Of a stretch of 64,000 bases of DNA, positions 25,883 through 35,997 are shown piece by piece. Made by a program: the position numbers and the translations under genes. Each line of letters starts with the position of its first letter. The stretch's first letter is position 1. The DNA comes from Microbulbifer sp. THAF38 (GTDB lineage: Bacteria; Pseudomonadota; Gammaproteobacteria; Pseudomonadales; Cellvibrionaceae): positions 3,545,001 through 3,609,000 of the forward strand of contig NZ_CP045369.1 of assembly GCF_009363535.1 (NCBI RefSeq). Reading direction: 5' to 3'. Under the pieces are notes generated by a model. That model worked only from the letters and a program-made list of their open reading frames with translations. It ran no database searches and was not told the DNA's origin.

Positions 25883-28800
25883 CTACCCACCCTCCCCAGG
25901 TCTATAAGTAGTGAATTTATCGCTTCCCTCTAGCAGAATTACCCCTTCACTATCCGGGTTTTCTTCTAGATATATCTTAGTCGCCTTTTCATCTACAACC
26001 CCAATCGAACCATCATCCCCGACACCCATTCGTCCGTTGCCTGCCTTTACTGGAACTCCTAATGTATCCGCCAAGGCCTGCCTTGCAGGCCCTGGTTCAC
26101 GACAACAGGCTATCACCTCAACACTATTAGGTGTAAAACCATATTGCTTAAGCTTGCCCCCGAGTTGCTCACCAGATATGTACTCACCGAAAACTACAAA
26201 ACCATTGCCATTAGCATGTGAAACTATTGTTAATACCTCTACATCACGTAAATCGTTGATATTTCCAGGGAGAATTTCAGGAACACTCCTACCTCCGATA
26301 AGCTTCTGAACACTACGTGAAACTTTTTCATCAGCGGGATCTAAATTCAACACTGCATTTTTGTAACGACCGGTTAATAAATTATAATTTTCAGGGATCT
26401 CTTCCCCTTGGATTGCCGGCTCACAATCCTTACTAGTTAAACCAAAAGGGTCTATCCAACTTACCGGATTAGGGGCATACCGATAATTATTTGATCCTCC
26501 CAGCAACCCAACTGGATCTTGCTGAGTAAACTCCCCAACCTGCGGATCGTAGTACCTAAACCGGTTGTAATGCAGCCCGGTCTCATCATCAAAGTACTGT
26601 CCCTGGAAACGAATCGGTTGCTCTACTTGCTTTTCATGGGCTAAAGCAATATTGCCATAGCTCTTATAGGCAACACTCCATACCACTTCACCATCCTGAT
26701 TAGTGAGGGTATCTGGAGTTCCCAGGTGATCCAGGTGGTAGTGATAAACCTGATTATCTTCTTTTAATCCAACAGGTTTGAATGTACCCGGCTCAAAGTA
26801 GTAGGTACGGGTATTGAGATCCTGCTGGGTCTGGATATCGGTTTTGTTTTCCCGCAGGAGTACGTCGCCATCCCAGAGAAAATCAGTTTGCTCGCTTTCA
26901 CTCGCTTTACCAATACGGCGCCCCAGGGGGTCGTATTGGTAGTGGATCACCTGCTGGAACTGTTCTGCGCCCTTCTCTACTTTGAGCTTTTCTACACGCA
27001 CCAGCTGTTGGCGGTTGTTGTAGTGGTAGCGGGTTTGCAGTTTTTGCCCTTTGCCGCGTAGCTCGGCGATGCGGTTGCCGTGGATATCGTAGCGGTAGTG
27101 GGCATCACCACGGAAGGCTAAACGGTTGCCTTTGACCTGGGTGGTGCTGGCCTGCTGCTTGGCTTCGTCTTTCGAGTTGGCGGCGGCCAGAATATTGTGT
27201 GCGGGGTCGTGCACAAAGTATTCGGGGTTGGGGCCGTCTACCTGGGTGAGGCGGTCGAGGGCGTCGTAGTGGTAGCTGCGGGTGCCGCGCAAGCTGTCCT
27301 CAATTTGGGCGATCTGGCCAGCTTTGCTGTACTGGTAGCTCCGCTCCAGAATGGAGTTTGACTGAGTTGGATCGGATACCGGACCGTTTGCCTTGCCCAA
27401 GCGCAGTTTTTGCAAGCGGCCCTGAGGATCGTAATCTCTCTGGCTTTCCAGCCCATTGCCGTGCTGGCGCCGGCTTTCCCTGCCCTGCTCATCGTGGCTA
27501 ATGCTGGTGATCAGTTGATCCGCGTCACCACCGACAGGGCGGCGATGCAGGCTTTGGAATTGGCCGGCGGGGTTGAAGGCGAAGTTCAGTACTTCACCAT
27601 CGGGTAAAGTCGTGGCGATACGGTTACCGACGGCATCGTATTGGTGACTCAGTTTGTCTTTTCCCTGCCAGTCGGCCACAACACGCCCATTGGCGTCGTA
27701 CTCCCAGCGCAATTTACGGTGGGCATTTTCCGCTTCGATTAGCTGACCGCTGCGGTTGTAGCGGAAGTTGGTAATGCCGTCTGGAGTGACTTCTTCTAAA
27801 AGGCGGCCGAAGGAGTCGCGCTCGAAGATGGTGTCGATACCCTTACCAGTATCAGTATCGGTTACGGCTCTGGAGCTGATTAAATGGCCAGCGCGATTAT
27901 AGGCATAGCGGGTCACGCGGCCGTCGAAGCCGACTTCTTCAATCAGGCGCTCATTGAGATCGTATTTAAGCTGGTAGCGCTCACCGTTTTCATTGGTGAG
28001 GCCGACTAAGTTGCGCTCACCGTCATAGTGGTATTCCAGGCGGCTGCCGTCTGGATTAGTGCGCGTCTTAACCTGACTGAGGCCGTCGTAGGCGTAGCTG
28101 GTACTGCGACCTTCGGAGTCGGTAACTTCGGCCAGTAACCCCTGGGGGTTGTAACTGTATTGGGTGCGGGCACCATCTGGGGTGATTACCGCATGGATGC
28201 GATCCTGGGCATCGTATTCATAGCGAGTAACCTGGCCGGGGGCGTGCTGCACTTCTTCCAGGCGACGAGCGCTGTCGTAGCGGTAGTGCTGGGCGCGGCC
28301 CATGGGGTCTTTAACCGCGGCCAGTTTACCCTCGGGATTCCACAGGTAGCGGGTGGTATTTCCCAGCGGGTCGGTAACACTGCCGATCAGACCAACGGGG
28401 TTATAACCGTATTGGGTACTGTTGCCGAGAGGATCTTTGGTGGCAACGATCTGACCTTTTTTGTTGTACTCGCGTTGCCACTTATTGCCAGTAGGGTCCG
28501 TAACTTTTGCGGGCAGGCCTTCGCTATTGTATTCAATGCGGTGCTTATTGCCGGCGGCATCGGTTTTTTGTACCAGGCGGCCCTGATCATCGTATTGATA
28601 AATCTCTTCGCGCAAGCTGCCATCGTCGCTTGGCAGCTGTACTTTAGTGATCTGGCCAAGGTCGTTGTAACTGTAAAGGGTCTCGGCACCTTCCGGGTCG
28701 CGGTGATAAATGGGCAGGGCGCGATCATTAAAGCGATAACGCTCTTTACCGCCGCGGGTATCGGTTACGGTGACACCCTTGCCATCATCATCCCAATCAA

Positions 28801-30922
28801 ACTGGTAGTTGTAAGTGGCCTGCCCATCGATAGGATCGCCCCACTGGCGTACACAGCGGGCCGAGGGGCCTTCGGCATCCCATTCGAAGTGAAAGCGGTA
28901 GCCGGTTTTTAGGGTACGCTGCTTAATAACATGCTGGTGATACTGATACACCTCGCTGTGGCCATCAGCATCGGTGGCTTTGATCAGGTCGCCCTCATCA
29001 CTGTACTCATAGTTGGCGAGTACTTTAATGCGGCCATCGCGGGTTTCTTTTTTCAGTTCACCGATACGCAGACTGTTAGCCTGCCCTTCTGGTGGGCTGA
29101 TATGCAGGGCTTCACCGAGACTGCTCTCGATGCAGATTAAACGCTCATCGATATAATGGAACAGGTAGAAATTCCCGTAGCCATCGCGAATTTCTGCGAG
29201 CTTAAGAGTCCCCTTATCCCCGATAGCTTTAAAGTGCCTCTGCACTCCATTGGGGGCGCCATAGGGGGTCACTATCCAATGCTCGTCATTAACGCGAGTA
29301 AGGGTTAACTGCTCCACCACATTGTGACTGCGACCGCTATCTCCCGGTGCCGGCAGGTTAATCACTCGGCCCTCGGCGTCGTGGAGCTGCACCGCTTTAC
29401 CAGGCCGCCAAAGCAGTTTTTCACCCAGGGTATGGGTCCAGCCGTGTCCCAGGCCGAAGTCCTTGGGGTTACTGCTGCGGTAGGTGCGCGCTACATTAAG
29501 TGGCAGAGGGCCATCCAATACCGTATCTACAAGCGAGAGGAACTCCTCACCAGTTTTTAAATTAACTGGATCACCACCGTGGCAAGAGTTCTTAGCACAC
29601 TGAGCCTTTTTACCGTCAGGAGTCTCGCCGGTTTCACTATTGGCGCTATCCGGCTCATTGGAAGTAGAACTGCCGTTGGCCTGGCTCCCACCATCGGCAT
29701 TGGAGCCTGAGCCACTCCCCTGGCTGCTTTGATTGGCATTACTGGAATTACTGGAGGAGCTATTGCTAGAAGTAGAGCTACTCGAAGCGCTACTTGAGGA
29801 AGAGCTACTCGACGAGGGGCCGCCGGACGAAGTTGGTACCGCAGCTTCAGAGGAACTCAGGTCAGAGAAGCTGGCACCATTGCCCTTGGCATTGCCGCCG
29901 CGTTTTTTGGAGAGCAGGTTGTGCTGTTTTTTCAGCTTGGCAAAATCCATCATCAGATCGCCGATGCCGCCAAAGGCTTTGAGCAGGCGCGTATTTTTGG
30001 CCATAGCAGCTACCGCACCAATGCCACCGGTAGCCGCCGCTAACACGATAGTGAGAATAATCTCAAAGGCACCACCGCCGGCTATTTCGGTGATTTCCAG
30101 GCTGTGTTGGGCACTCGCGTAATCTTTGGCAAAGCGGATGAAGGTGTCGCGCAGGGCTGGATCTTCATAAATCAGCTCAGCCACCTCAACAGCCAGATCA
30201 AATTGCTGTTTGGTGATTTTGGTGGGGTCAAAGCCGAGCACATCCACGGCTTCCCGCTGGATCGCGGATAAGTACTCCCGCTGGGACTCTACCAAGCTTT
30301 TATCATTGAGCAGGTAATTGACAATGGCTTTATTTTGCTCAAAGTTCTGGCGTATAGGATTAACCAGAGCTGCTACCTCAAGTACATCCTTACTCCAAAC
30401 TACCAAACCCCAGGCAGCGTTGCCCAGGCCGGTAGCGCCGCGATCAATATAGGCGCCCACCTTCTCAAGATCTGAACGCTGTTCATGGCGCTGCTGGATC
30501 AGCGCGGCCTCCGCTCTCTCCTGGGCGATAATCTGCTGAAGCCCTAAGCGGATTTTACTCAGCAACTCAGCCTGCTTATCGGCCAGTGCGGTGGCTGCAA
30601 ATGGGGCTTCTTCAATAATCAGGCGGTTTTGCACCAGGGCCAGGTAGATTTCTTTTTCCCGGCTGCTTAGGTGCCCCGGCGCTTCACTCAAGGGCCCGAG
30701 ATAAACCGTTCCGGCTTGGCTGGACTGAATACTGACACTCAGCGTATTGCAGGAAATACCATTCAGGCCGAAAAAGTGTTCATAGATTTCCTGAATGGCA
30801 ACGTCATCAAACATGGAGAGCAGTTGGGTGGCATCTACCTGCATGGGGATACCCATCTGGTACGCCCAGCCAACTTTCACCATATAACGAATGCCTTGTC
30901 TGTTCTCGACACTTAGCTGCAT
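25883..30922 (-). CDS. Full-length Rhs polymorphic toxin
   Basis: The 1679-residue protein starts at an ATG with AAGGA upstream. Residues 1-280 are a family-specific N-terminal region. About 285-306 is a hydrophobic Ala/Gly-rich segment (IILTIVLAAATGGIGAVAAM). About 355-432 is a Ser/Asn-rich linker. From about 445 a DUF6531-type segment (CHGGDPVNLKTGEE) leads into many YD repeats such as YQYDDQGRLVQKTDAAGNKH. The core ends with the conserved YYDPQVGEFTQQDPVGLLGG and SWIDPFGL. The last 184 residues are the variable toxin tip, containing IVSHANGNGF (His about 1569) and VEVIACCREPGPARQALADT (Cys about 1606-1607). Such proteins are contact-dependent toxins, often exported by type VI secretion. 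No PAAR domain or secretion gene is seen in the window. Confidence 0.93.
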   Translation of the reverse strand: MQLSVENRQGIRYMVKVGWAYQMGIPMQVDATQLLSMFDDVAIQEIYEHFFGLNGISCNTLSVSIQSSQAGTVYLGPLSEAPGHLSSREKEIYLALVQNRLIIEEAPFAATALADKQAELLSKIRLGLQQIIAQERAEAALIQQRHEQRSDLEKVGAYIDRGATGLGNAAWGLVVWSKDVLEVAALVNPIRQNFEQNKAIVNYLLNDKSLVESQREYLSAIQREAVDVLGFDPTKITKQQFDLAVEVAELIYEDPALRDTFIRFAKDYASAQHSLEITEIAGGGAFEIILTIVLAAATGGIGAVAAMAKNTRLLKAFGGIGDLMMDFAKLKKQHNLLSKKRGGNAKGNGASFSDLSSSEAAVPTSSGGPSSSSSSSSSASSSSTSSNSSSSNSSNANQSSQGSGSGSNADGGSQANGSSTSNEPDSANSETGETPDGKKAQCAKNSCHGGDPVNLKTGEEFLSLVDTVLDGPLPLNVARTYRSSNPKDFGLGHGWTHTLGEKLLWRPGKAVQLHDAEGRVINLPAPGDSGRSHNVVEQLTLTRVNDEHWIVTPYGAPNGVQRHFKAIGDKGTLKLAEIRDGYGNFYLFHYIDERLICIESSLGEALHISPPEGQANSLRIGELKKETRDGRIKVLANYEYSDEGDLIKATDADGHSEVYQYHQHVIKQRTLKTGYRFHFEWDAEGPSARCVRQWGDPIDGQATYNYQFDWDDDGKGVTVTDTRGGKERYRFNDRALPIYHRDPEGAETLYSYNDLGQITKVQLPSDDGSLREEIYQYDDQGRLVQKTDAAGNKHRIEYNSEGLPAKVTDPTGNKWQREYNKKGQIVATKDPLGNSTQYGYNPVGLIGSVTDPLGNTTRYLWNPEGKLAAVKDPMGRAQHYRYDSARRLEEVQHAPGQVTRYEYDAQDRIHAVITPDGARTQYSYNPQGLLAEVTDSEGRSTSYAYDGLSQVKTRTNPDGSRLEYHYDGERNLVGLTNENGERYQLKYDLNERLIEEVGFDGRVTRYAYNRAGHLISSRAVTDTDTGKGIDTIFERDSFGRLLEEVTPDGITNFRYNRSGQLIEAENAHRKLRWEYDANGRVVADWQGKDKLSHQYDAVGNRIATTLPDGEVLNFAFNPAGQFQSLHRRPVGGDADQLITSISHDEQGRESRRQHGNGLESQRDYDPQGRLQKLRLGKANGPVSDPTQSNSILERSYQYSKAGQIAQIEDSLRGTRSYHYDALDRLTQVDGPNPEYFVHDPAHNILAAANSKDEAKQQASTTQVKGNRLAFRGDAHYRYDIHGNRIAELRGKGQKLQTRYHYNNRQQLVRVEKLKVEKGAEQFQQVIHYQYDPLGRRIGKASESEQTDFLWDGDVLLRENKTDIQTQQDLNTRTYYFEPGTFKPVGLKEDNQVYHYHLDHLGTPDTLTNQDGEVVWSVAYKSYGNIALAHEKQVEQPIRFQGQYFDDETGLHYNRFRYYDPQVGEFTQQDPVGLLGGSNNYRYAPNPVSWIDPFGLTSKDCEPAIQGEEIPENYNLLTGRYKNAVLNLDPADEKVSRSVQKLIGGRSVPEILPGNINDLRDVEVLTIVSHANGNGFVVFGEYISGEQLGGKLKQYGFTPNSVEVIACCREPGPARQALADTLGVPVKAGNGRMGVGDDGSIGVVDEKATKIYLEENPDSEGVILLEGSDKFTTYRPGEGG

Positions 30923-31777
30923 GGATAATCCTTCAAACGCCGTAAGCCCGCTTTGCGCCAGCTTCTTGTTATCTTTGCCTGATCCAATAAATCATCCCGA
31001 TTTATCTTCTCATCTATCAACAACCCAGCCCCCGGGGCCTGGTACCGTCCCAACCCAAAATTGTTCAATTTACACACAGCAAACTGATTACTGCCCGCTG
31101 TAGTGCGTCAAATTTTGTTGGATTAGGGTATTCACAATTTGTGAAATCTAAAATAGTGAATCTCATTACCCCGAAAGTTTATGGAAAAACTACTTGCCAA
31201 TAGTTCCAATTCACCGGTACCTGGATGGGATGAGGCCAAAGCTACCGGTAAGGGATACCTGAAATTGCGACCTATCCGGGCAGATTACCGCAAATAAGTG
31301 AAGGGGGGTAGATAAACGGCATTACACGAGTACGACAGCAGGGATTAAAATGAAGATCAACAAAATAATAGAATTCTTTTGAATTGAGAATGTCAAGTTA
31401 ATACTCAGACATCCAGACAGCAGATAATTTATTACAAAGCTCTAAAAGAAAAATCAAATTCGAATTAAACCCATCAATGTCAATTCAAATAATGCCAATT
31501 CAAATTAAAAGAGCATCGGATTCTGCAGTTTTCCTCATCACTTAAAGTAGCAAGCGATAATTGGAGCTACAGGGGCATTTAAAGACAAAAAAAGATTGTG
31601 ACTAACATCACAATACTCTCTCAAGAAGGTGTGAAAAATAAAGATGTGGTTTTGCGGCCGGTGAGTCTAGTGGCAGCTAAAAATATGCAGAAAAACTAAT
31701 TGGCTATCTTTTTATAGGCCAAAAGCCATTACTATTTTTGGATGTCCCAAAGTAAGTAATGGCTTACACCTAAGAAT
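30923..31777. other. AT-rich gap between rhs and pyk
   Basis: These 855 bp contain the rhs promoter (right of 30922) and the pyk terminator. The only open frame worth noting is a 38-codon plus-strand ORF at 31181-31297 (starts MEKLLANSSNSPVPGW, ends LKLRPIRADYRK), which is richer in GC than its surroundings. It has no good ribosome-binding site and may be a gene remnant. Otherwise I see nothing. Confidence 0.4.
31723..31765 (-). terminator. Terminator of pyk
   Basis: AAGCCATTACT and AGTAATGGCTT form a perfect 11-bp stem with a 21-nt loop, 12 bp past the pyk stop. On the minus strand the second arm runs into TTTTGG. The long loop makes it less efficient than a classical terminator. Confidence 0.55.
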
Positions 31778-33214
31778 TTATTCGATCTCTTTAATACGCA
31801 TCGAATTGGTATGTCCACCCACATTGAGGCGCTCACCTTGGGTGATCAGCACGCGCTGACCTTTTTGCAGGTCGATGCGCGAGCCCAGCACTTCAATAAT
31901 GGATTCTGTGAGATGCCCAAGAGGTACTGTGGACGGGTCATAGCTGATGGGCTCTACTCCACGCAAAAGTACCAACTGGCGTGCAACATTGGGGTGCCTT
32001 GTCATGGCATAAATCGGTAGGCGGGTATTGGCGCGGGACATCATGCGCGGAGTACGGCCGGACTCGGTCAAGGCGGCCACCGCGCAGAGATTCTCTACAC
32101 GGGAAGCCACATCGATCGCGGCCTGGGCAATCACCGTATCAATACGGTCCGAAGCGCCGTGCTCCTCCGGTGCGTAAGGCACACTGCCCAGATACTGCTC
32201 TGCCCCCACAATCACCTCGCTCATGGATTCCACCGCAGACACCGGGTAATCACCAGCCGCGGTCTCGGCGGAGAGCATCACCGCATCGGTGCCATCCAAT
32301 ACAGCATTGGCCACGTCCATCACTTCCGCACGGGTGGGGGTCGGGCTGGTGATCATGGACTCCATCATTTGCGTCGCAGTGATTACACCGCGATTAAGCA
32401 CATTGGCACGATGGATCAGTTTTTTCTGTACTCCCACCAGAGCCGGATCGCCAATCTCCACCCCCAGATCACCGCGGGCCACCATAATCGCATCAGAGGC
32501 GAGGATCAGGGCATCCATCTGCGCATCGTTGGCAACGGCCTCGGCCCGTTCAATCTTGGCCACAATGGCGGCCTCACTACCAGCGGCCAGCATGGCTTTG
32601 CGCGCAGTCTCAAGATCCTCGGCGCAGCGGGGGAAACTCACTGCGAGGAAATCCACTTCCAATTCCGCAGCCAGTTCGATATCCCGATAATCCTTTTCCG
32701 TCAGAGCTGGCGCAGATAAACCACCGCCGAGTAAGTTAATACCCTTGTTGTTGGAAAGCTTGCCGCCCTGCAACACCCGACAAAACAACTTGCTCGCGGT
32801 GGTGCCGGTTACCTCCAGGCGAATCTTGCCATCATCGAGCAGGAGAATATTGCCGGAGTGGCAATCACTGATCAGGCTGGGGTAATCGACCCCTACACGA
32901 TGCTCATCGCCACCTTCTGCAGGGCAGTCGAGGTCCAGGGTGAATTCGTCATTGTTTTCAAGCGTCACACTGCCTGCGGCAAAGCGGGCGATACGAATTT
33001 TGGGACCCTGCAAATCGCCCAATACTCCGACCGTTTTCCCCTGTGCTTCAGCGGCATCGCGCACTTCCCGCACCCGGCGACGATGATCATCGGCAGTACC
33101 GTGGGAAAAGTTTAAGCGCACAACATTGACGCCGGCACGAATCATTTCATCGATCACTCGCGGCTTATCGGTGCCGGGCCCCAGGGTGGCGACAATTTTT
33201 GTATGGCGAATCAT
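31778..33214 (-). CDS. pyk: Pyruvate kinase
   Basis: Pyk converts phosphoenolpyruvate and ADP to pyruvate and ATP, the last step of lower glycolysis. The 478-residue protein starts MIRHTKIVATLGPGTDKPRV. It has GVLGDLQGPKIRIARF near residue 65, the B-domain, IVAKIERAEAV with the catalytic Lys near 220, and IMVARGDLGVEIG near 245. MLSAETAAGDYPV lies near 310, and a C-terminal regulatory domain follows. It is the type II (PykA-like) length. It is the last gene of the edd-zwf-pgl-eda-gap-pyk series, separated from gap by about 160 bp. Confidence 0.96.
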   Translation of the reverse strand: MIRHTKIVATLGPGTDKPRVIDEMIRAGVNVVRLNFSHGTADDHRRRVREVRDAAEAQGKTVGVLGDLQGPKIRIARFAAGSVTLENNDEFTLDLDCPAEGGDEHRVGVDYPSLISDCHSGNILLLDDGKIRLEVTGTTASKLFCRVLQGGKLSNNKGINLLGGGLSAPALTEKDYRDIELAAELEVDFLAVSFPRCAEDLETARKAMLAAGSEAAIVAKIERAEAVANDAQMDALILASDAIMVARGDLGVEIGDPALVGVQKKLIHRANVLNRGVITATQMMESMITSPTPTRAEVMDVANAVLDGTDAVMLSAETAAGDYPVSAVESMSEVIVGAEQYLGSVPYAPEEHGASDRIDTVIAQAAIDVASRVENLCAVAALTESGRTPRMMSRANTRLPIYAMTRHPNVARQLVLLRGVEPISYDPSTVPLGHLTESIIEVLGSRIDLQKGQRVLITQGERLNVGGHTNSMRIKEIE

Positions 33215-33373
33215 ATGGTCCCATCAGATATTTGAAGGAAAAAGAATTTCTGTGGCCGGCTAAGTTCTGCATAAAGTGAATTTAGCCTGCCCGCTAGTGT
33301 ACAAGACGAACTCATAGGTTTTCCCACAGCAATTTTCCGATGCCGGGCCAACCAACCCATGACATGTGTATGT

Positions 33374-34408
33374 TCAAGCAGATTCCGCCACCGGCATATC
33401 AAGCTGCAGGGCCGTCGCCATGGCCAGGCTGGTATCCAGCATACGGTGAGAGAAACCCCACTCATTGTCATACCAGGCCATCACCTTCACCAGGTTGCCG
33501 TTCACTCGCGTGTGATTGGCATCGAAGTGGCTGGAAGCGGTGGTGTGATTAAAATCCACAGATACCAGAGGCTGATCACAGTAGCTGAGAACGCCACCGC
33601 TAAGCTCCGCGGCGCTTTGCATAATGCGATTTACCTCTTCAACCGTAGTATCGCGGCCCGCGATAAACTGACAGTCCACCAGGGAGACATTACTTACCGG
33701 CACCCGTACCGCCATTCCATCCAAGCGGCCTTTTAATTCCGGAAGCACCAGCCCCACGGCTGCCGCCGCACCGGTCTTGGTGGGAATCATATTATCGGCC
33801 GCGGCGCGTGCCCGATAAATATCCGCATGCACTGCATCCTGGGTATTCTGATCGTTGGTATAGGCATGTACCGTGGTCATAAAGCCACGCTCAATACCCA
33901 GCTCGCGATGCAGGGCCTGTGCCACAGGCGCAAGGCAATTGGTGGTGCAGGAAGCGTTGGAAACCACGCGGTGATCCGCCGTCAGGTTGCTATCATTTAC
34001 GCCGTAAACCACAGTGAGATCTGCATCTTGTGAGGGGGCGGAAATCAGCACCGCCGCAGCACCGGCTTCGATATGTGCTGAAGCAGAAGACTTATCGGTA
34101 AAACGGCCGGTACATTCCAGTACCAGATCCACTCCCAACTTTTTCCAGGGCAGTTTAGTCGGATCGCGCTCCTGACAGACCTGCACCCGATCCCCGCCAA
34201 TAATCAACGCATCGCCTTCCACTTTAACTTCGGTGGCAAAGCGGCCGTGAATAGTATCGAAACGAGTTAGATGCGCATTGGAGGCAACTGGAGCCAGATC
34301 ATTAATCGCAACCAGCTGGATACGATCGCTATAGCCAGACTCGTAAATGGCACGGGTGACGTTGCGGCCGATACGGCCGTAACCATTGATGGCGACTTTA
34401 ATTTTCAT
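33374..34408 (-). CDS. gap: Glyceraldehyde-3-phosphate dehydrogenase (type I)
   Basis: GAPDH oxidises glyceraldehyde-3-phosphate to 1,3-bisphosphoglycerate with NAD+. The 344-residue protein starts [20 protein letters not shown] (Rossmann motif). It has [16 protein letters not shown] with the active-site Cys near residue 155, [14 protein letters not shown] near 180, and the C-terminal [16 protein letters not shown]. The Epd (erythrose-4-phosphate dehydrogenase) paralogue is the alternative. The position directly after eda fits a GAPDH that takes the glyceraldehyde-3-phosphate made by KDPG aldolase. Confidence 0.94.
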   Translation of the reverse strand: MKIKVAINGYGRIGRNVTRAIYESGYSDRIQLVAINDLAPVASNAHLTRFDTIHGRFATEVKVEGDALIIGGDRVQVCQERDPTKLPWKKLGVDLVLECTGRFTDKSSASAHIEAGAAAVLISAPSQDADLTVVYGVNDSNLTADHRVVSNASCTTNCLAPVAQALHRELGIERGFMTTVHAYTNDQNTQDAVHADIYRARAAADNMIPTKTGAAAAVGLVLPELKGRLDGMAVRVPVSNVSLVDCQFIAGRDTTVEEVNRIMQSAAELSGGVLSYCDQPLVSVDFNHTTASSHFDANHTRVNGNLVKVMAWYDNEWGFSHRMLDTSLAMATALQLDMPVAESA

Positions 34409-34576
34409 CTGGCTTTACCCTTTCTTATTAGCTTCTGGATTTCCCCTGTTGCATCCATTGACGAATGCACCCTAGCGAACTTTTATGACGATTTGGCGGC
34501 GATATAGCGCCCCTGTATCAGCCGCTGAAGTGCCGCCTGATTAATTCTGTGGCCGGCACTCAGCGCAGGTACCGAA

Positions 34577-35206
34577 TTACGATTTCAAGGCCGCAGCCTG
34601 CTGCGACAGTCGGGTGATCTCGGCCCAGTTTTTCTCCCGAACTAGAGCGCTGGAGGCCATCCAGGAACCGCCCACACAAACTACGTTATTAAGGGCTAGG
34701 TAATCCGCTGCATTATTGGGGCTCACTCCGCCTGTCGGACAAAAGCGCACTTCCGCCAATGGGCCGGCAAGGGATTTCAACATGGGCACACCACCGGCAG
34801 CCTGGGCAGGGAAAAATTTCTGGTAGCGGTAACCGCGCTCGTAAAGGCGCATCACTTCTGAAGCGCTAGCGGCGCCGGGCAATAGAGGTACATCGCTTTC
34901 GTCCGCGGCAGCCAGTAATTTTTCTGTAGCGCCGGGACTTACCATAAAGCCCGCTCCGGCATCGACAGAGCGGCGCAGGTCATCACTATTTAATACTGTG
35001 CCGGTGCCCACATGTGCCTCGGGCAGGTGTTTGGCTATCTGCTCCACCGCGGCCAGTGCTGCTTCTGTACGCAGCGTAACCTCCAGAACCTTCAAGCCGC
35101 CTTTAAGCAAGGCCTCCGCCAGGGGCAGCGCATCCTCAGCCTGTTCGATAACCAATACTGGGACAACGCCAGCAGACTGCAAAATGTCGGCGATATTTTT
35201 CTGCAT
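34577..35206 (-). CDS. eda: 2-keto-3-deoxy-6-phosphogluconate aldolase
   Basis: Eda splits KDPG into pyruvate and glyceraldehyde-3-phosphate, the closing step of the Entner-Doudoroff pathway. The 209-residue protein has GLKVLEVTLRTEAALAAVEQ with the catalytic Glu near residue 45. It has AGAGFMVSPGATEKLL near 90, RYQKFFPAQAAGG with the Schiff-base Lys near 133, and CPTGGVSPNNAADYL. The ATG at 35204-35206 is chosen over a TTG one codon earlier. The pgl stop lies 21 bp upstream, so the two are co-transcribed. Confidence 0.96.
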   Translation of the reverse strand: MQKNIADILQSAGVVPVLVIEQAEDALPLAEALLKGGLKVLEVTLRTEAALAAVEQIAKHLPEAHVGTGTVLNSDDLRRSVDAGAGFMVSPGATEKLLAAADESDVPLLPGAASASEVMRLYERGYRYQKFFPAQAAGGVPMLKSLAGPLAEVRFCPTGGVSPNNAADYLALNNVVCVGGSWMASSALVREKNWAEITRLSQQAAALKS

Positions 35207-35227
35207 CAATCAATTCCAAATCGTTCG

Positions 35228-35938
35228 TTAAGGCGCCCAATACACAGTGACTGGTTTCAGCCCCTGCTTGAGAATACTGCGCACCGGCATCTCCAGCTCA
35301 TCACTACCGAGCAGGGCTTCACGATAGACCTTGAGTTTTTCCTCACCGGTAATCAGCAGCTTGATGTTTTTTGCCTGCAAAATAGCGTTTAGGGTTAGCG
35401 TCATACGCTCGGTATTGGTACCCGTCACTGCACTCTGTTGCGCGGTGATTGCGCTACACAATTTATCGGAGTCCGGGTTTAGTGCTTCAGCAAGCCCCTG
35501 TGCATGGGGAAATAAAGAAGCGGTGTGACCGTCATTGCCCATTCCCAGAATGCACACATCGAAGGGGCGCTGCAGCTCGCCATAAGCACGTTCACAGTCA
35601 GCTTCACCCTCTGCGGCACTGCTATGCAGATTTTTCATACCCAGCAAGGTGGCCTCGGCAGCATCATTCTGTATCAGGCTGTTTTCAATAAACGCCTGAT
35701 TGCTACCGCTATGGGTTTTATCTACCCAGCGCTCATCTACCAGCGCGGCGGTAATTTTTGACCAGGGCAATGGGCGCTTGGAAAGTTCACGATAAACCGG
35801 TTCCGGGGTGCTACCTCCCGAGACCAGAAAGGTAGCCTGGCCAGACTCTTTAATGCCTTTTTGCAGTTCGCAGGCACAATCGTGGACCAACGCCTGCACC
35901 AGGCGCTCGCGATCAGTAAAAAATTTTTCTTCTGCCAT
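35228..35938 (-). CDS. pgl: 6-phosphogluconolactonase
   Basis: Pgl hydrolyses 6-phosphogluconolactone to 6-phosphogluconate. The 236-residue protein belongs to the DevB/SOL family. It has TFLVSGGSTPEPVYRELSKR near residue 37, ALVDERWVDKTHSGSNQAFI near 65 and ILGMGNDGHTASLFPHAQG near 130. The ATG at 35936-35938 has GGAAG at the right distance; an in-frame ATG four codons earlier has none. It sits between zwf and eda on the same strand, 59 bp after zwf. Confidence 0.95.
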   Translation of the reverse strand: MAEEKFFTDRERLVQALVHDCACELQKGIKESGQATFLVSGGSTPEPVYRELSKRPLPWSKITAALVDERWVDKTHSGSNQAFIENSLIQNDAAEATLLGMKNLHSSAAEGEADCERAYGELQRPFDVCILGMGNDGHTASLFPHAQGLAEALNPDSDKLCSAITAQQSAVTGTNTERMTLTLNAILQAKNIKLLITGEEKLKVYREALLGSDELEMPVRSILKQGLKPVTVYWAP

Positions 35939-35997
35939 GAATACTTCCATTCATCATTGTGGATCACCGAAAAAAAGCCGGGCAATCCACAGATTCG

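Noticed and set aside
28160..28912. 250-codon plus-strand frame, hydrophobic, inside rhs
   Set aside because: It is the antisense of the Rhs YD-repeat core; hydrophobicity comes from the complement of Tyr/Asp/Gly codons, not from a membrane protein.
29700..29830. Low-complexity repeat in rhs DNA
   Set aside because: It encodes the Ser/Asn-rich linker of the Rhs protein and is not an independent element.
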